Source: Utricularia gibba (lineage: Eukaryota; Streptophyta; Magnoliopsida; Lamiales; Lentibulariaceae). From it: a stretch of 64,000 bases of DNA. The notes under the pieces are model-generated. The model ran no database searches, was not told where the DNA came from, and worked only from the letters and a program-made list of their open reading frames with translations. Position numbers and translations under genes: made by a program. Positions 12,556 through 23,493 of this stretch are shown in pieces (the stretch's first letter is position 1; each line of letters starts with the position of its first letter). The DNA lies in NCBI GenBank assembly GCA_002189035.1, contig NEEC01000004.1, positions 4,092,001 to 4,156,000 on the forward strand, read 5' to 3'.

Positions 12556-14066
12556 CTAAATCCACTGTATACCTTTCGTCTTCTTGCTATGATATGATAG
12601 CTCCTGGATTTCAATGCCGTACGATGCCTTCAACTGAACCCATTCAGGATACACATCCTAGGGGCGGTCATGGACCTTGGCTTTGATGACAACTAAATTC
12701 CGCAGCCGGGACGTCGAGATGGCACAAAAAAATCTCACCAGCAGCAGGTGATCCGGAGTGAATTTCATTCCGGATATCCTCACGTGGGTCAAGTGTTTCA
12801 ACCTGGGTGGAGAATTAATGGCCTTCATCACACGGTCTTCATCCCTTTTCCTGTAACGCGGATGCCCACTCCAAATGCGCGATGGGCCTTCTTCAAACTA
12901 TTAAATGACAACATCAAGCAATCGATGTTAGACTCTCTGCCATAACCAGGTTTCATCAGAAAATTCCTCACTCACATCCATTAAGACTCTCTGTATCATC
13001 GGGCATCGCAGAGTAAAGATGAGGAAGGGGGCGTGGCCGGAGTGAATGTCACATTCCAGAGGAACATGCAAATGAAATTCCTTCACATTCCAAAAGTAGT
13101 AGTCTTGGATCCCGAATCTCAGATCCTCTACAAACGCCTGCGAGTGGAGCAAAACAGGAGGTTATAAAGCGTTTGTCGTCGTTAACACAGAATCCTAGAG
13201 ATAGGAATTGCATACCCCAGTTGTGCGAAAGGGTAAGCCCAGCACATATTTCGTGGCAGCGAAGATTCCGAGATCATGTACCAGGGTATGGCGATGCATG
13301 ATGCAGTAACGAAGTGTGTCACCGTCGCACACCGACGACTCATGTAGGAGAAGAGTGGCATCCACATCATGGGAGAAGTGAAGCCGCTTCACAGAAGGAG
13401 CAATCACACCGACGGCGAAATACCAAAAACTACATTGGTCAAAAACTATTTCCGTCAATCCTTGCAAACCTTCTCCATGAAAATAAAGAGAATCTACAAC
13501 GTGACACCATCTGAGGTTCAGAACTCGTAATGACTTGCAACTGCGAAAAATTTGGTCGGCCAAATCCTATACCAAGTGAATGCACTCGAGCTTCAGCTCC
13601 TGCAAATTCACAAGTGGGTTGGGGTAGATCCTCGACAGCACAGGGATGCAGTTCGTCAAAGATAGGCTTCTCAATTTATTCGAAACGGGGATGATTCCAA
13701 GATGAAGGGAGATGGACTCCTTCGACGGATGCAAGTCCAGACAAATTTCTTCGAAACCAATGATGGCAACTCTTGCACCCAGGAATGAACAAGCTCCTCA
13801 CTCCCTGCTGCATCTAAACACAGTTCGAACCTATTAGCACCAACCCCAAAATGACTGAAGATAATATCATTGGTGATCTTCTCCATCAACTCGTCATTGC
13901 GAAGCCTTGAGCGGAAGGCGTCATCCAAGGAAACATCACGACAGAACTTGAAAGCATCCCCAAATCTCTTTGAAAACTTGGAGATTGCGTAGACCTTGGT
14001 TACCGGCAAAAGAGATAGAATTCTTCCGATAATATCGTCGGGCATGTCAATAATCTTGCCATCCAT
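12556..14066 (-). pseudogene. F-box/LRR gene, copy 3, frameshift plus nonsense mutations
   Basis: Predicted exons 14066..13216, 13137..12976, 12897..12556. Exon 1 is 851 nt against 852 in copies 1 and 4: one base is missing at 13776/13777 (minus-strand TGGGT-GCAAGAG against TGGGTAGCAAGAG), which shifts the frame after about residue 95. Downstream, CAG became TAG at 13569..13567. In exon 3, TGG became TAG at 12660..12658. Splice signals are kept, including GTGAGT at intron 2. A protein of about 131 residues with an intact F-box could be produced if transcribed. The gene is a mosaic: its central part is almost identical to copy 2, while the part just upstream of it follows copy 4. Confidence 0.88.
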
Positions 14067-16386
14067 TATCCCTAAACAGCAAAACTTGATTACTTCCCTG
14101 ATTCCTCTAGGCTTTGAGACAAACAATCAACTTTGCACATTTAGTATATCAAAATGTTTATTAATAGTATGAAATAGTATTAGATCAAATAATAACATAT
14201 TAATATATTAAAATATAATATTAAGGTATATAATAAATTACACATCATTAAAATTGATTAAATCTAATATTTTTTTAATTTAATTCACATTTCTTGTATA
14301 ATTAAATTCGCATGTACTCGTCTGATACATTGAATGCTTAATTTCAAAATGATATCATATAATTTTGCGTATGAGATATTTGGATGTTCAATATGAATTT
14401 CATATTAATCTGAGTTCTGAAAAAAAAAAAACAAACAAACAAATGCATTGTACTTAGACAAGAAATTAAATCAATGTATAACAGTTGAACCCAAAACCAT
14501 AGTTAAACGGTTTAATGGGTTCAACCCGTTTTTAAAACACTGCCTACGATCACAAAAAATCACAAATTAAAACTGGATCAAAGATTACTTCCACTTGAGG
14601 AGGGGTATTAAAACAATAAATCTCATATCGAAATTTGAAATTAAAATAATTAAATATATATAAAAAAAATTATAAATAATTAATAATAAGTTGGATCTAA
14701 TCGTTTCACATGTGCTCGTCAAATACATTGGATTCTTAATTTCAACAAAAAAAATAAATTTATATTTATGATTTTAAAAATATATTTTAAAATAAAAACA
14801 TGTTCTATTGTAAAATAATTAACTATTCCGTAATAATGTACATTGACATGATTAAAAGTTATGAAATGATCAAATTATCATATATTTCAAAATAAGGTAA
14901 TTAATGTTACCATTAATTAATTTTTTTTTTTTAGAAAACAAGGTGCAGTTTGGACCCTACCGACCCCAATGACATTAGGCACTGAAAGTATATAAATAAT
15001 AGTTTACATAATATATTTGAACTCCCATCATTCAAAACCTTATAAATGAAAATTTACCGTAGAAATTAAATTAAAATGACACTATTAAAAAATGTTGAAA
15101 AATTAAATCGAATAAAATGATTCTATATTATTTTTTAGAATGAAAATATTCTAGAAAATGAAAATAAATGTGTGCATAATGAAAAATACGAATAAAAATA
15201 TATAATTTGTATTTATTTCAACACTCTTAAATCAAATAGGCCAATAACCAACCTTTAAATTGTATTTATTTCCTAATACGAGTAAAGCTCCTCGTTTGGT
15301 GTAACTAATACGGGGTGTGAGTATTCCCACATTCCCCTTGGGATATATTATATACTGAAAAATTAAATATTTAATTTTGAATTTAAATAAAATCAAAAAT
15401 AAAATACTAATAACGTTCTCAATTAACAAAATCAGATGCTTGCTTTGAAAGTACAGAATGCAATTCATTGACTTAATTTTTGAAAATATTAATAAAATAA
15501 AAATATATTTTAAAAATAAATGTAAAAAATTATGTTAATTTTGATTGCATCGACATAAACTCCCATATCAAATTTTCTAAAATATTATACTAATATATAA
15601 TCAAAATAAAAAATTTATATGTAATTGGTAGTCAATAATTTTGATTTTTCAATTATGAAATTTCTCGAATTTACAAATATTGGCCGCAGTTTCTAATATC
15701 CAAAATTATAAAATATAAATTCAATACTAAAAAAATATAAAAAACCATTATGGGTATCTTGATTGTCACTTCTCTAAATACATTCATAAAAATTCTTGTT
15801 TAGAATCCCTAATAATATTTTAAATTTTGATGAAATTTCATATATTTCTGTTTTTTTTTTTCAAAATTTCGATTTTTTTAATAATCTAAAATTTTCTGAA
15901 TTTCAAATATTGAACTAAGGATGTGGGATCCAATGCTGTATTAAACTTAAGGGTGATTATTAGGATTAATATAATCGAAATGATAACCAAATCAAACCAA
16001 ATTAAATCAATTCGACTTCGAATTAATCAAACAAATCGATTTTTTTTTCAAAAAAATTGTTTAACCAGAGATGATTATTAAGATTAACCTAACCGAATAA
16101 ATGTATCAGTTAATTACAAAAAATAAATTAAAAATAAAAATACAAAAAAATTATCGGATTATCTAAAAAAATTATTAATACAATAAATAATTGAATTAAC
16201 CAATAATCGATTTATATCACGCAGTTTTTTTATTTCGATTCAATTCTGTTTGGTGTAGTTTGGTTAATCAATTTTCTTGATTACTAACCGAATTTTCTCA
16301 ATGGTGGCATTGTGCAATAGAAATGAAACAATAGAAACCCACCTACTCAAATATATCCTTATGAATATGTATTGCAGTGTCAAAAG
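14067..16386. repeat. Array spacer C
   Basis: AT-rich spacer copy holding the same ordered landmarks as spacer A: GGGTGTGAG near 15315, GTGGGATCCAAT near 15923, ACCAA/TTCGA stretch at 15970-16290 and TGGTGGCATTGTGC near 16303. It leads directly into the 3' end of the truncated coiled-coil gene at 16387. No gene is visible in it. Confidence 0.75.
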
Positions 16387-16783
16387 TCAAACCTTGTATT
16401 CACTAAAGAAACTTGACAAGAACCCAATCACACAGCACATTACCAAGAGTAGGGGCACAGCGATTCGTCGAAGTTCAAATCCTCCTGCGTTATCCAAATT
16501 CCTTGCATTTACGAGGGCATCCAGCAGTTCGATTCTCTCCGCCAGATCTGCGATCTCCTTCTGGAGACTTCTAGTGGATTCTGCGTGTGTCTTAGCGGTG
16601 ATACACCGTGAGAGTCTCTGGTTAACGTCCTCTACCTCCTGCTCCAGGCGTCCACATCTCCCATCCAGGTCCTGGGACTGTGGCTTCACATCTCCTGAGC
16701 GGGCGGAGAGACCACGTGCCGGTGATGAAGTATTGGAAAGTTTCTTAGACATTTTATGTACCATGAGACGTAGTGTGTCAATA
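16387..16783 (-). pseudogene. 5'-truncated duplicate of the coiled-coil tail-anchored gene
   Basis: The minus strand matches the last third of the gene at 22447-23493: coiled coil (QSQDLDGRCGRLEQEVEDVN) and the C-terminal hydrophobic tail (PLLLVMCCVIGFLSSFFSEY). The stop codon is in the same place. The frame is open throughout, with an in-frame deletion relative to the full gene. Homology ends abruptly near 16783, where spacer sequence (TCAATAGTATGGGGTGTGAG) is fused on, with a few bases of microhomology. No promoter or first exon is present, so this is a fragment, although an ATG-started frame from 16812 stays open to the end. Confidence 0.85.
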
Positions 16784-17200
16784 GTATGGGGTGTGAGCAT
16801 TCCACGTTTCACTTAGGGTATATTATATATTGAAAAAATTCAATATTTGATTTCGAATATCTAATATTAAAAACGTATTCAATTCAGAAAATCGGATGCT
16901 TGCTTTAAAATGAATAATATAATAAATTGACTTAATTTTTGAAAATGTTGAAAATAAAAATATATTTTTAAAATAAATTTAAAAAAACATGTTAGTTTTG
17001 ATTGCATCGACATGAATATCCATATCAAATTTTCTAAAATATTATACCAATATATAATTAAAATAAAAAATTTGTATGTAATTATGTCGTCAATAATTTT
17101 GATTTTTAGATCATGAAATTCTCTAAATTTAGAATATTGGCTGCAGGTTTTAAGATCCAAAGTTATAACATATAAATCCAATATTCAAAATAAAAACAAA
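16784..17200. repeat. Partial spacer copy fused to the coiled-coil fragment
   Basis: Repeats the part of the spacers that begins at the GGGTGTGAGC landmark and ends at the 'aaataaaaacaaatt' landmark (compare 5335-5775 and 21485-21790). It therefore begins and ends inside a spacer unit, which shows that the duplication had breakpoints in the spacer. Confidence 0.7.
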
Positions 17201-18783
17201 TTAGATGATAGAATGAGAAATTGGTAGATGCCACGTGGAAATAATTATAATAAGGTTACATAAATCAGCCAAATGATAGGATATCAAATTGGCTTTCACC
17301 TATGACAACCTATAACAGATGCACAGGCCTGCAGAAACTAGAACGAGGCAACGTCAGACCTCAAACCTTTCAATAGAATTTGAAAAGTAGCCCACTTGCA
17401 GAAATCCCAATGGATGGCGGTTACATTTAAGTCAAACTATATATGCGGCCACCATAATTGCCAAATTCATAAAAGTGCTAACATCCACATAAATCGGTCG
17501 AGAAAGTCTCTCCTATAAATAGGAGAATGTTTGAGGACCAATGGATCCGGCATTCTATGCAATCCTTGTAAACCTTTTAGTAGAAAAGCTGAGGGAAAGG
17601 TACTTTTCGTCTAAAGCAGCCGACTTATGAAAATATATGATTTGGAATAGAGATATTTCTTCTAGAATCTCATGAAAAAGATTGGAGATACCCTTAATTT
17701 GATTGGAAAAAATGAAAGTGGAAGCAAGAGAGAGGAGAGGACCGATAGTGAACAAGGAGGAGCAGTGAGCAAGGAAGATTGGAGGTTCTCCAATGAATGG
17801 CTTCGGTGGACTTCAGATCTACATTTCTCCACTAGATTTCCATCTAGAACTTTTATTTTCAGTAGATGTATGACTGCAAGCAACTGATGTACATTTTATT
17901 TCTATTTTCTGCACTTTCACTTCTATTGTTGAACTTGCTACTGTTACTTTCCACGTTTTCATGCTTTCTATTATGTTTCTGGTGCTTTGTTGTGAATAAA
18001 AAATCTCCTGTAGATTTTATTTCAACTTATGAACTTATTTATGTTTGATTTCTTCAGTCTTTAGTTCTTGAGTTTAAACCTATCAGTTCTCTAGAGTGAC
18101 ACAAACGTTAGATCCTGGTATAAAACCCAACCAAAATACCTTCACTTTATATTTTATATGCATCCCTATTATTTTATATGCTTCTTCACTATTACAACTT
18201 GTTCATTTCAGCTGTTGTTATTTTATATCTTACGTGCATGAGAGCAAACCTTCAGAAAACTCTCTTGTTTTCAGTAAATTGTGATCCACTTCAGGAAATT
18301 GCAGCTATTTCCTGTGGATTCGACGCTTGCTTATCATACTACATTAATTTTTGTGATTTTATAGTCGAATAGTTGGATTTATAAATTTCTTTTGATACGT
18401 TGTATGTGCTAGACCACGACATTTAGTAAACAAATTTAAACGTTCATCATTCATACCTGTCGAATAGAATAAAAAATAGTAATAGTAAAACAGAAAATGA
18501 AGTTGGGGGCAAGGCAATAGAGCTGAATCGTAAAGGTGTGAAGAAAGTGAGCTATTAAGGGATGAAGATGAAATCGAAGATTGCTTTCGAAATATGCAAA
18601 TGGAATTGGCAAATTGAAAGAAGGAAGAGGCTTGTCACTCACACCAAGGGCTCTTGACATCATTGGCTAGAGTAAGAATATATTCTTCAGGGACTGAATA
18701 TCAGGTGTGAACGAAGGAGATATTCAGTTAGCTAGATTCATGACCCATCTCGGATGTAAGAATGAGAAGGACACCTTCAAATG
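17201..18783. mobile_element. Insert in the array, possible degenerate LTR-retroelement remnant
   Basis: About 1.6 kb not shared with the other array units; less AT-rich than its surroundings. A TATA box (TCCTATAAATAGGAGAATG, 17511-17530), a polyadenylation-like GAATAAA near 17993 and, at 18116-18128, a stretch matching about 10 of 13 positions of the plant Met-tRNA primer-binding site (TGGTATCAGAGCC) lie in the order expected for an LTR and its internal start. I see no coding gag/pol and no matching second LTR. Bases 18400-18780 could be a different sequence, including a possible captured exon on the minus strand near 18663. The LTR reading is tentative. Confidence 0.35.
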
Positions 18784-18908
18784 ATAGCTCCTGGATTTCA
18801 ATGTATATATAATTTTAAATTCTTAATAAAACCTATATACAATTACCAAACCCTCCTTGTACTTCCTCGTCCAATCTTGTCCATAAATGTAATTCATGAC
18901 TAAATCCG

Positions 18909-20406
18909 CTATATCGCCTTAGTCTTACTGCTATGACATGATAGCTCCTGGATTTCAATGGCGGAGGACGCCTTCAAATGAACCCATTCAGGATACCCAT
19001 CCCAGGAGACGTCATGGGCTTTGGCTTTGATGACAACCAAACTCTGCAGCTGGGACGTCGACATGGCACAAAAAAATCTCACCAGCAGCAGGTGATCCGG
19101 AGTGATTTTCATTCCTGATATCCTCACGTGGGTCAAGTGTTTCAACCTGGCTGGATACCTCATAGCCGTGATCAGAAGATCTTCGTCCCTTTCCCTGTTA
19201 CTTTGTTGCCCACTCCATATGCGCGGTGGGCCTTCTTCAAACTGTCAAATGACAACATCAAGCAAGCAATGTTAGTCTCTCCGGTATAACCACATCGGAA
19301 AAGTACTCACTCCCAGCAATGGAGACTCTCTGGATCATCGGGCATCGGAGAGTAAAGATGAGGAAGGGGGCGTGGCCGGAGTGCATGCCGCATGCCAGAG
19401 GAACATGTAAATGAAATTCCTTCACATTCCAGAAGTAGTAGTCTTGGAACCCCAATCTTAGATACTCTACAAACGCCTGCGAGTGGAGGAAAACAAGAGG
19501 TTATAGCGCCTTCGTCGTCGTTAACACAGAATCCTGGAGACAGGAATTGCATACCCCAGTTGTGCGAAAAGGAAACCCCAGCACATATTTCGTAGCAGCG
19601 AAGATTCCGAGAACATGTACTAGGGAATGGCCATGCATGACACAATCACGAAGTGTGTCATCGTCGCTCACCGATGACTCATATAAGAGAAGGGTGGCAT
19701 CCACTTCATGGGAGAAGTGAAGCCGCTTCACAGAAGGAGCAATCACACCGACGGCGAAATACCAAAAACTACATTGGTCAAATACTATTTCCGTCAATCC
19801 CTGCAAACCTTCGCCGTGAAGGTAAAGAGATTGTATACCGTGACACCATCTGAGGTTCAGAACTCGTAATGACTTGCAACTGCGAAAAATTTGGTCGGCC
19901 AAATCCTGTACCAAGTGAAGGCACTCGAGCGTGAGCTCCTGCAAATTCACAAGTGGGTTGGGATAGATCCTCGGCAGCACAGGGATGCATTTCGTCAAAG
20001 ATAGTCTTCTCAATTTATTAGGAACGGGGATGATTCCAAGATGAAGGGGGATGGGCTCCTTCGACGGATGCAAGTCCAGACAAATTTCTTCGAAACCAAT
20101 GCTGGCAGCTCTTGCTACCCAGGAATGCACAAGATCTTGATTCCCAGCTGCATCGAAACACAGTTCGAACCTACGAGCACCAACACCAGAATGACTGAAG
20201 ATAATATCACTAGCGATCGTCTCCATCAACTCATCATTGCAAAGCCTTGAGCAGAAGGCTTCATCCAAGGAAACATCATGACAGAAATTGAAAGCATCCC
20301 CGAATCTCTTTGAAAACTTGGAGATTGCGTAAACCTTGGTTACTGGCAAAAGAGACAAAATTCTTCTGATAACATCATCAGGCATGTACATAATCTTGTG
20401 ATCCAT
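18909..20406 (-). CDS. F-box/LRR protein, copy 4, intron-2 donor lost
   Basis: Same architecture as copy 2: exons 20406..19555 (852 nt), 19476..19315 (162 nt), 19241..18909 (333 nt), all open. The F-box is MPDDVIRRILSLLPVTKVYA near the N-terminus; leucine-rich segments follow. The intron 2 donor, GT in copies 1-3, reads GG at 19314-19313. A GTGAGT four bases further in (GT at 19310-19309) could replace it but shifts the frame into a stop right at the start of exon 3. Retention of the intron also ends soon, giving about 356 residues. So the F-box and most repeats can still be made, while the last about 110 residues (FTPDHLLLVRFF part) are probably lost. It may be expressed as a truncated receptor or be on the way to a pseudogene. 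Confidence 0.7.
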
Positions 20407-22446
20407 TATCCCTAGACAGAAAAACTTGATTATTTCCCCGATTCCTCTGAGACAAATAAACAACTTTACACGTTCAATATATCAAAATAAACTGAATACA
20501 ACAGCGCATGTATTATCAATATATCCTACTTAATATTATTAACCAAACACACCCTAAAGCTAAATATAAGGGTATTATAGCAAATAATATTCGAAATTAA
20601 TAAAATGAAATATATAAAAAATTATAAATCAATAATAATCGATTGAATATAATTTTTTAATGTTATATACTGGATTTTATGTGAACCCGTGTAACTCATT
20701 GTATCTTTAATTTCAAATAATATCAAATCATTTGTCTCGTGGCACATATTTGATCATCAAGATAAATTTTGTATTGATTTAAGTTTTAGTTAAAAAAACA
20801 TGAAAAAAGGAGATGTATTCTACTAAAGATAACAAATTAAATTAATCTATGATATAAAAATTAACTACAATCTGATATCATGATTTGAAATTGAAATATT
20901 CAATTATATAATAACTTGTAAATTGTTTGTAATCGATTTAATTTAATTTTTTTAATATGATTTATATTTTCTATATATTTGGGTTATTTATCTTAGGTAT
21001 CAGATTCTTAATTTTAATAAAAAAAAGAATTCATATTTTATAATTTTAAAAATATAAAATATATGTTCTATTTTAAAATAATTAATTATTTTGTAATAAT
21101 GTACATTGAAATGATTAAAACTTATGAAATGCTTAATTTTTTTAGAAACTTAGGTACAATTAGTACCGTACCAACCCCTAATGACTTTAGGCACTGATAA
21201 TATATAAATAATAGTTTTACATAATATATTTGAACTCCCATCCTTCAAAACCTTATAAATGAAAATTTAGCAAAGAAATTAAATTAAATGGTACTATTAA
21301 AAAAATGTTAAAATAATCACGAAAAATTCAAATAAAATGTTTCTATGTTATTTTTTAGCTTGAAAATATTCTACAAAAAGGAAAATAAATGTGTGCACAA
21401 TACCAACACTTTGAAATCAAATAATCTAATAACCAACCTTCACACTGTATTTATTTCTTGGTACGAGTAACGCCTATTCGCTTGGTGTCAATAGCAGGTG
21501 TGAGCATTTCAGGTTCACCTTAGGGTATATTATATACTGAAAAAATTTAATATTAAATTTTGAATTTAAATAAAATCGAATTCCAAATACTAGAAACATA
21601 TTCAATTCACATAATCGGATGCTTGCTTTGAAAGCACAAGACAATAAATTGATTTAATTTTTGAAAATATTGATAAAATAAAATTAAAATCATGTTAATT
21701 TTGATTGCACCTACCTGAACCCCAATATCATATTTCTAAAATATTATACCAATATATAATTAAAATAAAAAAATTTATACATAATTTGGTCGTCAATAAT
21801 TTTGACTTTTCGATCATGAATTTCGAATATTGGCCGCGGGTTCTACGGAATCCTCAATAATATTTTAAAATTTGATGAAATTTCATATTTCTGTTTTTTT
21901 TTTCGAAGTTTCTATTTTTGGGATCAAATTAATAATCTCAACCTAATTTCAAATATTGGACTAAAGATGTGGGATCCAATGTTATATTAAACTTAAGGGT
22001 GATTATTAGGATTAATATAATGGAATTGATAACCGAATCAAATCATATTAAATCAGGTCGGTTTCGAATTAATCAAGCGAATCGATTTTTTAAAAAAATT
22101 GTTTAACCAGAGGTTATTATTAAGACTAACCTAACCGAATAAATGTATAAGTTAATTACAAAAATTAATTTAAAAAATAAAAATACATAAAAGTTTTAGA
22201 ATTATCTTAAAAACAATTAATTTGATAAATAAAAAAAAATAACTAATAACCGATTTGTGTCATCAATTCAATTCGGTTTGATACGGTTTGGTTAATTGGC
22301 TTTCTCGATTTAAATGCTAATCAAACTCGATGTGTATAAAATCCTGAACGATGGCATTCTGCAATGGAAATGAACAAAAAATCGCAAGCAGAGAAACGAA
22401 TCCTAATCAAATATATCCTTCTGAATAGGTACTGCAATGTCAAAAG
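20407..22446. repeat. Array spacer D, between F-box copy 4 and the intact coiled-coil gene
   Basis: AT-rich spacer with the common landmarks (GGTGTGAGC near 21500, GTGGGATCCAAT near 21970, ACCGAA/TTCGGT stretch 22020-22300, GGCATTCTGCAATGG near 22353). It joins directly to the 3' end of the full coiled-coil gene, and so probably shows the ancestral order from which the other units derive. Confidence 0.75.
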
Positions 22447-23493
22447 TCAAACCTTGTATTCACTAAAGAAATGTGATAAGAAACCAATCACACAGGACAT
22501 TACCAAGAGTAGGGGCACAACGATTCGTCGAAGTTCAAGTCGTCGTGGGTTATCCAAATTCCTTGCATAGTCGAGGCCATCTAACTGGTCGATTCTCCTC
22601 GTCAGATTTGCTATCTCCCTTTGGAGACTTGTAGTGGATGCTGCTTGTGTCCTGGGGCTGATACGCTGTGAGAGTCTCTGGTTAACGTCCTTTACCTCCT
22701 GCTCCAAGCGTTCACATCTCCCATCCAAGTCCTGGGACTGCGGCGTACATATCTTCTCCACATCTTCTAAGCGGGTGGAGAGACCATGTGCCAGGGATGA
22801 AGTATCGGAAAGTTTCTCAGACATTTCATTTACCCTGAGACGCAGTGTGCCAAGTTCAATTTCAAGGTGTTTGGGCACTTCAATCTTCAGATGACGGTTG
22901 AGGGAATCTACATTGTTACTCAACTGCTCAATCTGCTGGTTGCATTCGGTTATGTCGCTCCTTGATGCGTTGCAATGGAGGCGGAGACTTTTTTGTTCTT
23001 CTTTCAATGTTTCAAAAACCCGTTCTAGCTTCAGGATTCTGGCATATGAAACCAGCAAGCCAGCTTCCATCTCATATGGTATCAGATCATCAGTACATTC
23101 AAGGGATGGACTCCTGAAAATCAAAATATTGAGAAAAGAGAAATTCAACACCAAGAAAGACTCAAAAGAATGTTACCCGTCTGCTTCACACAGGTTCAAG
23201 GCCTTGGAACAGTAGTTCAGATATTTCTTCAACTCATCGAGTTTCGTAAGTGCAGTAAACACCCCTTCTTTCAAAAGACTGTTATTTTCACCCTTTAGAG
23301 TCACTTCTAGTTCTTCTGCAAAATGATTCAGAACATCAATCACAAGGCGCTTCTGTAGTAAAGCCTCTTCAAACTTCTCGATGGTCTCGCAGCATGATGC
23401 ATCCAATCTCAATAAGCGCCTGCCCTTCAAGAAATCCAATTCCTGGACGCAACACTCCAACTGGAGTGAGCCCATACGAGATGACATCCCCAC
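22447..23493 (-). CDS. Coiled-coil, C-terminally anchored membrane protein of unknown function
   Basis: I do not recognise a named family. Two exons, 23493..23177 (317 nt) and 23113..22447 (667 nt), give 327 residues with a 63-nt intron and matching phases. Residues 1-105 are mixed helical with paired cysteines (LECCVQ, ASCCET). Residues about 125-280 form long heptad-type coiled coil (LERVFETLKEEQKSL, IEQLSNNVDSLNRHL, CERLEQEVKDVNQRL, LQREIANLTRRIDQL). A single hydrophobic segment of about 18 residues (VVPLLLVMSCVIGFLSHF) ends seven residues before the stop, preceded by arginines: the layout of a tail-anchored protein with the coiled coil in the cytosol. The start could be 23493 or the in-frame ATGs at residues 3 and 7. 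A truncated copy lies at 16.4-16.8 kb. Confidence 0.75.

Noticed and set aside
9229-13370. Identical 62-codon frames in F-box copies 2 and 3 as a conserved small gene
   Set aside because: They are an out-of-frame shadow inside the F-box exons; their identity reflects gene conversion or recent duplication of the host genes.
16277-16816. 179-codon plus-strand frame
   Set aside because: Antisense shadow of the duplicated coiled-coil gene fragment.
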